Source: an uncultured Alphaproteobacteria bacterium (lineage in GTDB: Bacteria > Pseudomonadota > Alphaproteobacteria > Rhodobacterales > Rhodobacteraceae). From it: DNA of 64,000 nt. The first letter of the stretch is position 1. Every line of letters begins with the position of its first letter. Positions 50,483 to 60,872 of this stretch are shown one piece after another. The position numbers were made by a program, and so were the translations under genes. The notes under the pieces are model-generated. The model searched no databases, was not told the DNA's origin, and saw only the letters and a program-made list of their open reading frames with translations. The stretch spans positions 1-64,000 of the forward strand of contig CACGLH010000003.1 of NCBI GenBank assembly GCA_902573735.1, given 5' to 3'.

Positions 50483-51736
50483 ATGAAAAAAACAGATAAA
50501 CCTGAAAAAAATGATTTATTCTGTTCTTTTTGTGGAAAAAGTCAGCACGAAGTTAAAAAGTTAATTGCTGGTCCTACAGTCTTCATATGCGATGAATGTG
50601 TAGAATTATGTATGGACATAATTAAAGAAGAAAATAGAACAAACATTGTAAGATCAAAGGTTGGTGTTCCTTCACCAAAAGATATTTGTGATGTTTTAAA
50701 TGATTATGTTATAGGACAATCGCTAGCAAAAAAGGTTTTATCTGTGGCAGTCCATAATCATTATAAAAGATTAAACAATCCACCAAAATCAGAAGATGTT
50801 GAACTTCAAAAATCAAATATTTTACTAATTGGTCCAACGGGTTGTGGCAAAACTTTGTTGGCTCAAACTCTTGCCAGGATTTTAGATGTGCCTTTTACAA
50901 TGGCTGATGCAACTACATTAACAGAAGCCGGTTATGTAGGTGAAGACGTAGAAAACATTATTTTAAAATTATTACAATCTGCAGATTATAATGTTGAGAA
51001 AGCGCAACGAGGAATTGTTTATATTGATGAAGTAGATAAAATTAGTAGAAAATCTGATAATCCTTCTATTACTAGGGATGTTTCTGGTGAAGGAGTACAG
51101 CAAGCTTTATTAAAAATAATGGAGGGTACTATAGCAAGTGTACCACCACAAGGAGGAAGGAAACATCCTCAACAAGAATTTCTTCAAGTAGATACAACTA
51201 ATATTTTGTTTATATGTGGAGGAGCTTTTGCGGGGTTAGATAAGGTCATAAATAAAAGAGGAAAAGGATCAGCTTTAGGATTTGGTGCAGATGTAAGAGA
51301 TACTGATGAAAGAAATATTGGAGACATATTCAAAGAAGTTGAACCTGAAGACCTATTGAAATTTGGTTTAATTCCTGAATTTGTTGGCAGACTTCCCGTT
51401 ATAGCAACATTAGAGGACTTAGATGTTAAATCGCTAGTTTCGATATTAACTAAGCCTAAGAATGCATTGATAAAACAGTACCAAAGATTATTTGAAATGG
51501 AAAATATAGAGCTTTCATTTACCAGTGAAGCTCTTTCATCTATTTCTGAAAAAGCAATTCAAAGAAAAACTGGGGCAAGGGGCTTGAGATCAATCTTAGA
51601 AGGTATTTTATTGAATTCAATGTTTGATTTACCAGGGATGAGTGGTATTTCAGAAGTAGTTGTTAATGAAGAAGCTGTGACTGGAAATGCTGAGCCCTTG
51701 CTTATATACCAGGATTTAAAAGAAAAACCAGCTTAG
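50483..51736 (+). CDS. clpX: ATP-dependent Clp protease ATP-binding subunit ClpX
   Basis: Zn finger [46 protein letters not shown]. Confidence 0.98.
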   Translation: MKKTDKPEKNDLFCSFCGKSQHEVKKLIAGPTVFICDECVELCMDIIKEENRTNIVRSKVGVPSPKDICDVLNDYVIGQSLAKKVLSVAVHNHYKRLNNPPKSEDVELQKSNILLIGPTGCGKTLLAQTLARILDVPFTMADATTLTEAGYVGEDVENIILKLLQSADYNVEKAQRGIVYIDEVDKISRKSDNPSITRDVSGEGVQQALLKIMEGTIASVPPQGGRKHPQQEFLQVDTTNILFICGGAFAGLDKVINKRGKGSALGFGADVRDTDERNIGDIFKEVEPEDLLKFGLIPEFVGRLPVIATLEDLDVKSLVSILTKPKNALIKQYQRLFEMENIELSFTSEALSSISEKAIQRKTGARGLRSILEGILLNSMFDLPGMSGISEVVVNEEAVTGNAEPLLIYQDLKEKPA

Positions 51737-51759
51737 CAATATGAATAAATATTAAAAAT

Positions 51760-52131
51760 ATGGTATCAAATATTTCTAAATTATTCATCTGGTGGAATGG
51801 TCAAACTATTGGTACCACAATTTATACTAAATTTTTTGGAATATTTGTTGGTAAAGACGAATATGGTAATAATTATTTTAAATCTAGTGATGGTAGAAAA
51901 AGATGGGTTAATTATAAAGGGGCTTGTGATGCATCTAATATTCCACCAGCTTGGCATAGTTGGATACACAAAACTACCAATAAAGTACCATCATTAGAAA
52001 AAAATAATCATTCAAAGAGCAAAAGTGATATTCATTCCATGAAACAAAAATTATCAGAAAATTATCACCCCAATTCTTCCATTAATAATTCGATTTTTAA
52101 CGATTATGAACCTTGGAAGCCATCGGATTAA
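51760..52131 (+). CDS. NDUFA12/B17.2-type complex I accessory subunit
   Basis: FIWWNGQTIGTTIYTKFFGIFVGKDEYGNNYFKSSDGRKRWVNYKGACDASNIPPAWHSWIH. Confidence 0.9.
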   Translation: MVSNISKLFIWWNGQTIGTTIYTKFFGIFVGKDEYGNNYFKSSDGRKRWVNYKGACDASNIPPAWHSWIHKTTNKVPSLEKNNHSKSKSDIHSMKQKLSENYHPNSSINNSIFNDYEPWKPSD

Positions 52132-52149
52132 ATTATTTTTAATTTAAAA

Positions 52150-52590
52150 ATGAAAACTTATAGTTTTGAATTTCTTGTTGGATTATTAGTCATTTTAGTG
52201 GCAGGCTGGTTTTTAATTGGTGTTTTATTAAAATCTGAGGAACTTTCGAAATTAGGTCACGTTAATGAATATTTAGCTTCTTTTGATGATGTAAGTGGTA
52301 TCTCTATTGGTAGCGATGTAAAATTAGCTGGTGTTACCGTTGGAAGAGTTAAGAAACTACAGTTGGATAATTTTAGTTACACTGCAGAGATGGTTCTAGA
52401 AATAAGTAGTAAAATAAATTTACCAAGTGATTCAGAAATTGTTATTACTTCTGAAAGTTTATTAGGAGGAAGTTATGTATCAATTTCTCCTGGTGGTTCA
52501 GATACTTTTATGCAAGAAAATGAGAAATTTACATATACACAAAGTTCTTTAAGTTTAAACAACCTTCTTCAAAAATTTTTTAACAGATAA
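52150..52590 (+). CDS. mlaD: MlaD/MCE-domain lipid transport protein
   Basis: N-terminal TM; FDDVSGISIGSDVKLAGVTVGRVKKLQLD; SLLGGSYVSISPGG. Confidence 0.9.
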   Translation: MKTYSFEFLVGLLVILVAGWFLIGVLLKSEELSKLGHVNEYLASFDDVSGISIGSDVKLAGVTVGRVKKLQLDNFSYTAEMVLEISSKINLPSDSEIVITSESLLGGSYVSISPGGSDTFMQENEKFTYTQSSLSLNNLLQKFFNR

Positions 52591-52606
52591 AGTAAAACAT
52601 TTTCAA

Positions 52607-53185
52607 TTATTTAACTGTACCATAATATAGGAACTCCTCCCAGTTTTTTAAATAAGGGAAACGATCAAAATCTGCAGAAGTATCATTTGTATATTGTAAC
52701 TTTTCCTCAAATTCTTCTTTAGTAATTGATATCCCGCCAAGCGTGCTTAGATGTTTTGATGGAAATTGAGTATCAAAAACTTTGAAACCACCATAATTTA
52801 CTTTTCCCATCATTGCAATTAGTGCAAGTTTTGACGAATTAGGAAAAATAGAAAACATACTTTCAGCAAAAAAAACACTGCCTAAAGAAAGACCATATAA
52901 CCCTCCAACTAAAACTTTATTTCTGCTGACTTCTACTGAGTGGGCAAATCCCTTTTGATGAAGGTTAATGAATAAATCATAAATTGTTGAGTTTATCCAA
53001 GTTGTTTTTCTATTGGCGCAATTATTGATTACTTCATTAAAGTTTTTATTAAAACTTATACTAAATTCATTATTCCTTACAATTTTTTTTAATGATTTAG
53101 AGCAATATACTTTTCCTATAGGTATTATTCCACGATTTTTTGGTATTATCCACTCAATTTCTGGATTATTTTTATCCTTTCCCAT
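52607..53185 (-). CDS. aat: Leucyl/phenylalanyl-tRNA--protein transferase
   Basis: WIIPKNRGIIPIGK, GFAHSVEVSRNKVLVGGLYGLSLGSVFFAESMFS, FDTQFPSKHLSTLGG. Confidence 0.93.
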   Translation of the reverse strand: MGKDKNNPEIEWIIPKNRGIIPIGKVYCSKSLKKIVRNNEFSISFNKNFNEVINNCANRKTTWINSTIYDLFINLHQKGFAHSVEVSRNKVLVGGLYGLSLGSVFFAESMFSIFPNSSKLALIAMMGKVNYGGFKVFDTQFPSKHLSTLGGISITKEEFEEKLQYTNDTSADFDRFPYLKNWEEFLYYGTVK

Positions 53186-53246
53186 TGGAAAATAACCATT
53201 TGAATAAGCTATTAAAACTTGAAAAATATTTAAATTAGTATTTTTT

Positions 53247-54605
53247 TTAATTTTTTTTCACTTTTTTTTGTTCGTCTAGAAGATTTTCAAGCCAAGAAAT
53301 ATCATAAGATCCATCGATAAAATTTCTGTTTTTTAATATTATATTAAATATCTCTGTAGTAGTTGATATTCCATCTATTATTAATTCTGATAATGCTCTT
53401 TCTAACCTTTGAATAGCTTCTTGTCTATTTTCACCATGAATTATAAGTTTACAGATTAAACTGTCATAATAGGGTGGTACGATATAACCAGCATATAAAG
53501 CACTATCTATTCTTACCCCTAATCCACCAGGTGCATGATATGTATCAATTTTTCCTGGAGATGCACTAAATTCGGGGATCTTTTCAGCATTAATTCTACA
53601 TTCTATTGCATGTCCCTTTATTTGAAGATCTTCTTGCTTGAATGAAAGAGGGTAATTTGATGAGATTTTTAATTGTTCTTTTATTAAATCAATACCAAAT
53701 ATTTCTTCAGTTATTGGGTGTTCTACTTGAATTCTAGTATTCATTTCAATGAAATAAAACTCATTATTAGAATAAAGAAATTCTATTGTTCCTACTCCTG
53801 AATATTTTAGTTTAGAAATTGCATTAACACAAATCTTACCAATATCACTCCTTTCATTATTACTTAATATTGTAGATGGGGCTTCTTCAAGAATTTTTTG
53901 GTGTCTTCTTTGAATCGAGCAGTCTCTCTCTGCCAAATGAACAGCATTTCCTTTTCCATCACCAATAATTTGTATTTCAATGTGCTTTGGGTTAGTTAAA
54001 TATTTTTCTATATAAACTTCGTCGTTACCAAATGCTGCTTCTGCTTCTTTTTTTGCTGATTTAAAAGCACTCTCTAAACTACTATTATTTAATACTAGTT
54101 TCATTCCTTTGCCGCCGCCGCCTGCTGAAGCTTTTACAATGAGTGGGAAACCAATTTTGACAGCTACTTCTGATGCTTCTTCAAAATTTTTTATAACACC
54201 ATTAGATCCTGGAACACAAGGTACACCAAGATTTTGCATTGTCTTTTTTGCTGTTACTTTATCTCCCATTAACTCAATATGTTTTGCAGATGGACCAATA
54301 TAAGTAATTTTGTGATCTGATAAAACCTGAGCAAATTTTGGGTTCTCTGATAAAAATCCATAACCAGGATGAACTGCATCAGCACCACTAATTTCACAAG
54401 CTGCTATAATATTGGGTATTGCTAAGTAACTGTCCCCAGCTTTTGGTGGACCAATACAAACACTTTCATCTGCCATTCTTACGTGCATAGAATTTGTATC
54501 AGCAGTAGAGTGAATGGCTACAGTCGAAATCTTTAAATCTTTACAAGCTCTAATTATTCTTAGAGCTATTTCACCTCTGTTTGCAATAAGGACTTTCTTT
54601 AGCAT
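53247..54605 (-). CDS. accC: Biotin carboxylase subunit of acetyl-CoA carboxylase
   Basis: KVLIANRGEIALRIIRACKDL, HPGYGFLSENPKFAQ, VKASAGGGGKGM, FIEMNTRIQVEHPITEEIFGIDLI. Confidence 0.97.
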   Translation of the reverse strand: MLKKVLIANRGEIALRIIRACKDLKISTVAIHSTADTNSMHVRMADESVCIGPPKAGDSYLAIPNIIAACEISGADAVHPGYGFLSENPKFAQVLSDHKITYIGPSAKHIELMGDKVTAKKTMQNLGVPCVPGSNGVIKNFEEASEVAVKIGFPLIVKASAGGGGKGMKLVLNNSSLESAFKSAKKEAEAAFGNDEVYIEKYLTNPKHIEIQIIGDGKGNAVHLAERDCSIQRRHQKILEEAPSTILSNNERSDIGKICVNAISKLKYSGVGTIEFLYSNNEFYFIEMNTRIQVEHPITEEIFGIDLIKEQLKISSNYPLSFKQEDLQIKGHAIECRINAEKIPEFSASPGKIDTYHAPGGLGVRIDSALYAGYIVPPYYDSLICKLIIHGENRQEAIQRLERALSELIIDGISTTTEIFNIILKNRNFIDGSYDISWLENLLDEQKKVKKN

Positions 54606-54610
54606 TTTAC

Positions 54611-55102
54611 CTATTCTATTATAACTAAAGGACTATCAAACTCTACAGGCGTTGCATCATCGATAAGTATTCTTTTTACTATCCCAGATTTAGGAGAGGG
54701 TATTTGGTTCATAGTTTTCATTGCTTCTATAATAAATAATGTATCTCCGATATTTACATTTTGTCCAACCTTTATAAATGGATCGACTCCAGGTTCTGGT
54801 GAGAGATATACAGTCCCAACCATTGGGGATGATATAATTCCAGGTTGATTTTTTAACTCGTTAATTTCATCATCAAAAGATGAATTTACATTTTCCGATT
54901 TTTCTTTTTGTAAGTTAACAACTTTATCAGATCTAGGTTTTTCATAAATTAAATTTTTTTGCGTACTTGAGATTTTAATAAATATTTCAGTATCTTCTTT
55001 GATTTTTTTTTTAAATTCAATATCTGTAAGATTTTTTTGAGCTGCTAAATTAGCTATTTGTTCCAATAGATTAATATCTTCATCATATTTTTTATTTTTC
55101 AT
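54611..55102 (-). CDS. accB: Biotin carboxyl carrier protein of acetyl-CoA carboxylase
   Basis: [44 protein letters not shown] biotinylation motif. Confidence 0.95.
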   Translation of the reverse strand: MKNKKYDEDINLLEQIANLAAQKNLTDIEFKKKIKEDTEIFIKISSTQKNLIYEKPRSDKVVNLQKEKSENVNSSFDDEINELKNQPGIISSPMVGTVYLSPEPGVDPFIKVGQNVNIGDTLFIIEAMKTMNQIPSPKSGIVKRILIDDATPVEFDSPLVIIE

Positions 55103-55143
55103 TTAAACACCTGAAACATATCTAATTAAATATTTTTAATTTA

Positions 55144-55923
55144 TTACTTTTTTTTTCTTAAATTATCAATAATTTCTTGAAATTGATCAAATGAAATAAA
55201 TCCTCTGATAACGTTATTTTCAATTATGAAAGTAGGGGTTCCCTCAATAGAAAGTTTGTCAGCTAAAGAAAGATTTCTTAAAATAACATTATTCACTTCG
55301 TCTGAATTAAAGTAAGAATCAAAATTTTCAACAGAAGATCCTACTTTTTTTGATATTTTAGTTAAAATTTCGAAATTTAACTGACTATTATATCTCATTA
55401 ATGAATCAAAAAACTTTTCATAGATTTTGGGTCCATCAATTAAGTAAATAATTATTGCGAATTTTGAAGCTAATAGGGAACTTTCTCCTAATATTGGTAA
55501 CTCTTTAATTATGTATTTAATATCATTATTTTCTTCTAGGATATTCATTATGATTTCATGATTTTTTTTACAATACCCACAGTTATAATCAATGAATTCA
55601 ACAACTTTTAATTGGCTATTTTCGTTTCCAAAAAAATGAGAGTTTGAATCATTATAAAGTTCACTATTCAAACTTTTGATTATTTCTTTTTCTTTTTTTA
55701 GTGCATTGGAACTCTGTTTTTTTTGAAAAATTTCAATAGCTTCAATAATTATTTCTGGATTATCTAATATATAATTTTTTATTAATCCGTATAACTCCTC
55801 CTTTTTTCCTTCATCCAATTTAAGATTTGATGTTTCTTGTGAAAATAGCAACGGAGATAAATTAAAGAATAGTATTAAAGTTAATAAATATTTTATCAAA
55901 GTTATAATCCTTGTATAAATCAT
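55144..55923 (-). CDS. DsbA-family thiol:disulfide oxidoreductase
   Basis: VVEFIDYNCGYCKKNHEIIMNIL (CGYC), EGTPTFIIENNVIRGF; start probably 55923. Confidence 0.88.
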   Translation of the reverse strand: MIYTRIITLIKYLLTLILFFNLSPLLFSQETSNLKLDEGKKEELYGLIKNYILDNPEIIIEAIEIFQKKQSSNALKKEKEIIKSLNSELYNDSNSHFFGNENSQLKVVEFIDYNCGYCKKNHEIIMNILEENNDIKYIIKELPILGESSLLASKFAIIIYLIDGPKIYEKFFDSLMRYNSQLNFEILTKISKKVGSSVENFDSYFNSDEVNNVILRNLSLADKLSIEGTPTFIIENNVIRGFISFDQFQEIIDNLRKKK

Positions 55924-55936
55924 GAGGATAAAAAAA

Positions 55937-58363
55937 TTATATTTTTCTTTCCCACCAACCACTTTTTGAAGTTTTGCTTTCAGGATTGTTTTTTTTATCT
56001 GTGCTCTTTTCTTGAATTATTTCATGGTTATTTTCTAAAACTTCCTTAACTTTTTTCACAACCCTTTTTCTTACTGTATTTTTATTTTCTTTTACTGAGT
56101 TGTTAGAATTGAGTAAATTTTCAATTTTTTCAACTGGTTGTTTTGATTTAGTATTGTTATTTCTAATTTTATCTGGTTTTTTTCTTTTATTTTTATCTAT
56201 ATCAGTATAATTCACTTTTTTAATAATTTCTGAAACATTATTAACTTCTATTTCATCAGATTTAACATTTTTAATTATTGATTTATTTGTTTCTTCTGAA
56301 TTTTTATTTGTATTTTTGTCTTCTATATTAAAATCATATTTGCGAAATTTATTATTTTTTCTTCTACGTCTTTTTGAATACTTCAATTTGTTTTCTTTGT
56401 TATTTTCATTTGTTTGTAAATTATTATCTTGGATTATGGATTTATTTGTATCTTCTTTTATGTAATTTTTATTGCTACTATCAATAGTAATAACATTTGA
56501 TGAAGATGAAATTTCTTCTGAATTTATAAGATTTTTATTATACTCAATTAAATAGTTAGGATTATTTAATGACAAATCAGAAATTATAAAAATATTAGTA
56601 TTAATTTCCTTCTCGATTTCAGATAAATATCTCCTCTTTTGATTTAATATATAATTTGCAACATCTACAGGAACTTTTACATTAATTCCTGTTATGTTTT
56701 TTTCTAATTGTAAATTTTCTAATTTTCTTAAGATCGATAAAGATAAGTTCTCATTAGATCTTGTTAGGCCAGTTCCATGGCAATTGGTGCAAAGCATTGT
56801 CGTTGCTTCAATCATACCATATCTTAGTCTTTGACGTGACATTTCAAGTAAGCCGAATGAAGAAATTTTACCAACTTGTATTCTTGCTCTATCAATCTTG
56901 AGACTGTCTCTCATTCTTTTTTCAACTAGGATATTATTTTTTCTTTCTTCCATATCAATAAAATCTATTACAATTAATCCTGCAAGATCACGCATTCTTA
57001 ATTGTCTTGCTATTTCATCAGCCGCTTCAATATTTGTTCTTAAAGCAGTTTCTTCAATTCCACTTTCTTTGGTTGCTTTACCAGAATTTACATCTATTGC
57101 TACTAATGCTTCGGTTGTTCCTATAACTATATATCCACCTGATTTAAGCTGGACAGTAGGGTTAAACATTCCAGATAAATATTCTTCAACACTAAAAAAA
57201 GAAAAAATGGGTATTTTATCGTCATACTTTTTGATTTTTTTTGAATGAGTAGGCATAAGCATTTTCATATATTCTTTTGCTTCATTAAAACCAGTTTCAC
57301 CTTCCACTATTATCTCACTGATATCTTTAGAGTATAAATCTCTAATAGTTCTTTTTATAACACTTCCTTCTTCATAAATTGGACATGGAGCTATAGATTT
57401 GAGTGTAAGATTTCTTATTTGTTCCCATTGTCTCAAAAGATATTCATAATCTTTTCTTATTTCAGATTTTGTTTTTTTTGCACCTGCTGTTCTTATAATT
57501 AAACCCATTTTGTCAGGAATAGAAAATTCATTTGCAGTTTCTTTTAGTTTTTTTCTATCCCCCATATTAGTAATCTTTCTAGAAATACCGCCACCCCTTG
57601 CAGTATTCGGCATTAATACGCAATATCTACCAGCTAATGAAATATACGTTGTGAGAGCAGCTCCTTTATTTCCCCTTTCATCTTTAACAACTTGTATTAA
57701 CAAAACTTGTCTTACTTTAATCACTTCTTGGATCTTATATTTATTTTTAGTGAGTGATTTTTTTTGTTTTAAAAGTTTATTTACCTTAAAAGTGTTTTGC
57801 TCAAGCGAAATGGTTTTAGTTATGTTTGACTGATCATGATAATTTATATCAGAATTAAAATTGTCAGATTCTATATATTCAGTAATTTTTGCTTCTTTTT
57901 TTTCATCTGAATAAAACTTAAGAGTTTTTTTTGTGTCTTCATTATTGTTAAAATTTGAAGCTTTTTGAATTTGAGATAAATCTTTAGATAAAAAAACTTC
58001 ATTCTCAAATGAATCTAAGTTCTCTAAAGTAACATTCGAAAATTCAACTTCGATATTTTCATTCTTTTCATCTTCTAAATCAAATACATCTTCCAAAAGC
58101 AATTTTTTATCAGCTATAGGAATTTGGTAATAATCAGGATGAATTTCAGAGAATGCTAAAAACCCGTGCCGATTTCCACCATAATCTAAAAAAGCGGCTT
58201 GTAGAGATGGTTCTACTCTAGTAACTTTTGCTAAAAAAATATTTCCAGCAATTTGTTTTTTATTAATTGCTTCGAAATCAAATTCTTCAACTTGTTGATT
58301 ATTTAAAAGTACAATCCTTGTTTCTTCTTGATGAGAAGCGTCTATAAGCAATTTTTTTTGCAT
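55937..58363 (-). CDS. rne: Ribonuclease E/G
   Basis: S1 domain split by acidic insert; IVIDFIDMEERKN, FGLLEMSRQRLR, Zn-link CTNCHGTG; basic low-complexity C-terminus. Confidence 0.93.
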   Translation of the reverse strand: MQKKLLIDASHQEETRIVLLNNQQVEEFDFEAINKKQIAGNIFLAKVTRVEPSLQAAFLDYGGNRHGFLAFSEIHPDYYQIPIADKKLLLEDVFDLEDEKNENIEVEFSNVTLENLDSFENEVFLSKDLSQIQKASNFNNNEDTKKTLKFYSDEKKEAKITEYIESDNFNSDINYHDQSNITKTISLEQNTFKVNKLLKQKKSLTKNKYKIQEVIKVRQVLLIQVVKDERGNKGAALTTYISLAGRYCVLMPNTARGGGISRKITNMGDRKKLKETANEFSIPDKMGLIIRTAGAKKTKSEIRKDYEYLLRQWEQIRNLTLKSIAPCPIYEEGSVIKRTIRDLYSKDISEIIVEGETGFNEAKEYMKMLMPTHSKKIKKYDDKIPIFSFFSVEEYLSGMFNPTVQLKSGGYIVIGTTEALVAIDVNSGKATKESGIEETALRTNIEAADEIARQLRMRDLAGLIVIDFIDMEERKNNILVEKRMRDSLKIDRARIQVGKISSFGLLEMSRQRLRYGMIEATTMLCTNCHGTGLTRSNENLSLSILRKLENLQLEKNITGINVKVPVDVANYILNQKRRYLSEIEKEINTNIFIISDLSLNNPNYLIEYNKNLINSEEISSSSNVITIDSSNKNYIKEDTNKSIIQDNNLQTNENNKENKLKYSKRRRRKNNKFRKYDFNIEDKNTNKNSEETNKSIIKNVKSDEIEVNNVSEIIKKVNYTDIDKNKRKKPDKIRNNNTKSKQPVEKIENLLNSNNSVKENKNTVRKRVVKKVKEVLENNHEIIQEKSTDKKNNPESKTSKSGWWERKI

Positions 58364-58744
58364 AAAATACCACCTGTGAAATCTTCATAACTTGTCCATT
58401 CAATTTTTCTACAATTATTGATTTCACTTTCTAAATGTGATTAATTAAATTCAATAAATCTATCTAATTTTTATTATTTTACTGGTTTTTTAAATCACAA
58501 ATAATGTTAAAATTAATCTGATAAAATCAGATAGCTAAAAAATAAAGTCCTTTGAACTTTTTAAAATTAACAATAAAATTGTTAACAATAGAATTCCTTT
58601 AATATAATAATAGAGTTTATGATATACATGATAGTTAATTATAGATTTATTTACAACTTCAAATTACATTTGAGAAAATAAAAATGATGTATATTAAAAT
58701 TTAACTTATTTTTTCAGATTTCATATTTAATTAAATTAAGAACC

Positions 58745-60793
58745 ATGAGATCATTAGCAAAAATTTTTATACCACTGATTTTATTGAATTTTCTTGTAAT
58801 TATTTTTTTTTACTATGCATATATCTTTTATAGTAAAAATTTGCCTGATATTAATGAAATCACAAATTATGAACCTAAAACACTTATAAAAATTTATGAT
58901 AAACATGATAAGTTAATAGGATTATTTTTTGATGAAAAAAGGGAATTTATAAATATTAATAAAATACCGCCAACCATAATAAATGCATTTTTAAGTGCAG
59001 AAGATAAAAATTTTTTTAAACACCGTGGGTATGACCTTAGTGGTTATTTTAAAGCAATTATTAGTTTTTTAAAAGACGGTAATCTTAGAGGTGCATCAAC
59101 CATAACACAGCAATTAACCAAAGGATTTTTATTATCTGGTGAAAGAACCTTTGAAAGGAAAATCAAGGAATTTATTTTAGCTCTTCGTTTAGAAAATGCT
59201 TTATCAAAAAATGAAATATTGGAACTTTACTTAAATGAGGTTTATCTTGGTGAAAATTCTTATGGAGTTTTAGCAGCATCAAATACTTACTTTGCAAAAG
59301 ATCTTTATGAACTAACTCCAGGTGAAGCTGCTTTTTTAGCATCACTACCAAAATCACCTGATAATTATAATCCTAAGTTTAATATTACTAATGCAGTAAA
59401 TAGAAGAAATTTTGTGCTAAAAGAAATGTTTCAAAATAAATTCATAGATAAAAAAATTTTACAAAATGAATTAAATAGAGAACTCGTTACAAATTCCAAT
59501 AATAATTTTAATGATAAAAATAATTACAGATTACTAGAGGGATTTTTAGCAGATCAAATTAGATTAGATCTAAACTATCTGTTTGATAGTAATTTTTTGT
59601 CTAGGGGTAACGTAATAATTAAAACAAGTTTAGACTATGATCTTCAAATAGAAACAAACAAAATATTAAAAAATGAATTAATAAATTTAGATAAAAAAAA
59701 TAATCTTATACAACCACCTTTAAAATCAATAAATTCATTAAACTTTGATATTAACAATTGGAAAGAAATATTACAAAATTATGATAATCAGAAAATTATT
59801 TCTAGTTGGGATTTAGGAATAATAGCAAAAATAGATAATAGTAATTTTTATATAAAAACAAAAAGATCTAAAAAATTATTTAAGTTACATTTCCCATATA
59901 CAATTCAACCTACTTTTTCTGTTGGAGATATTGTTTATTTTAAAATTGAAAAAAATAGTGGTAAATTTATCTATCAGCAAGTACCAAATTTTGATGGTGG
60001 TGTTTTAATTCTAGAAAGGGATACTAATAAAATTTTAGCTTTGGATGGAGGGTTTAGCTATTTTTCTACTAGCCTAAATATGGTTACTGAAAAAAAACAA
60101 AATTTAAAAAAAGCATTATATCCTTTTTTAAATTTTCTTATACTTGATCCAAGTGTATTTTCTAACTCTAGTGAAGATTTACAATTTAATTTGAATAGAC
60201 TAGAAGAATTAAGTAATAAAATTTATTCAAATGATACCTATAAAAATAGAAATTTAGTTATTTTTAATACAAAGAATATAAATGAGCTTGGCTTAAATTT
60301 TATTTCAAAAATTATAAATACTAGTCTTTTCATAAGTGATAGTAATGAAATATTAATTAATTCAGAAATGTCATTATTTGATTTAATGTCTTTTTATAAA
60401 ATTTTACTTAGTAAAAATTATTCAACCAAAACTAGATTAATTGAAAATGTTTATAAAAATGAAAAAGAAGTAAACTTTATCGGAGAAATAAATCAAATAA
60501 ATCATAAATCGAATGAATTCATAGAAAATACTTTATTTAAAAATAAGGAAATTGTTAAATTTTTAAAATTACAAAATTTTATAACAAAAAATTTTGAAAA
60601 AAAATCAAACAATAAAATTTTTTATGGATGGAATATTTATGATAAAGAGAATGGGTTTACACTATTTATAGGTTTTAATAACAAAAAAATAATAGGGTGC
60701 TACATTAATCAAATAAATCCAATTATTTACAATAATGATAGTGATAGTTTAATTAATAATTCTTGTATAAATGTAGTAAAAAAACTATTTTAA
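58745..60793 (+). CDS. PBP1A-like class A penicillin-binding protein; glycosyltransferase (GT51) intact, transpeptidase domain degenerate
   Basis: GT51 motifs SAEDKNFFKHRGYDLSG, GASTITQQLTKGFLL, RKIKEFILALRLE, LYLNEVYLGENSYGVLAASNTYFAKD; no SxxK, SxN or KTG in the C-terminal half. Confidence 0.88.
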   Translation: MRSLAKIFIPLILLNFLVIIFFYYAYIFYSKNLPDINEITNYEPKTLIKIYDKHDKLIGLFFDEKREFININKIPPTIINAFLSAEDKNFFKHRGYDLSGYFKAIISFLKDGNLRGASTITQQLTKGFLLSGERTFERKIKEFILALRLENALSKNEILELYLNEVYLGENSYGVLAASNTYFAKDLYELTPGEAAFLASLPKSPDNYNPKFNITNAVNRRNFVLKEMFQNKFIDKKILQNELNRELVTNSNNNFNDKNNYRLLEGFLADQIRLDLNYLFDSNFLSRGNVIIKTSLDYDLQIETNKILKNELINLDKKNNLIQPPLKSINSLNFDINNWKEILQNYDNQKIISSWDLGIIAKIDNSNFYIKTKRSKKLFKLHFPYTIQPTFSVGDIVYFKIEKNSGKFIYQQVPNFDGGVLILERDTNKILALDGGFSYFSTSLNMVTEKKQNLKKALYPFLNFLILDPSVFSNSSEDLQFNLNRLEELSNKIYSNDTYKNRNLVIFNTKNINELGLNFISKIINTSLFISDSNEILINSEMSLFDLMSFYKILLSKNYSTKTRLIENVYKNEKEVNFIGEINQINHKSNEFIENTLFKNKEIVKFLKLQNFITKNFEKKSNNKIFYGWNIYDKENGFTLFIGFNNKKIIGCYINQINPIIYNNDSDSLINNSCINVVKKLF

Positions 60794-60872
60794 AAATAAT
60801 CTTATTTTAATAAAAAATATTTATATCTAAATATATTTTTAATTATTGTTTAAATTCTTTATGGTTCTTTAA

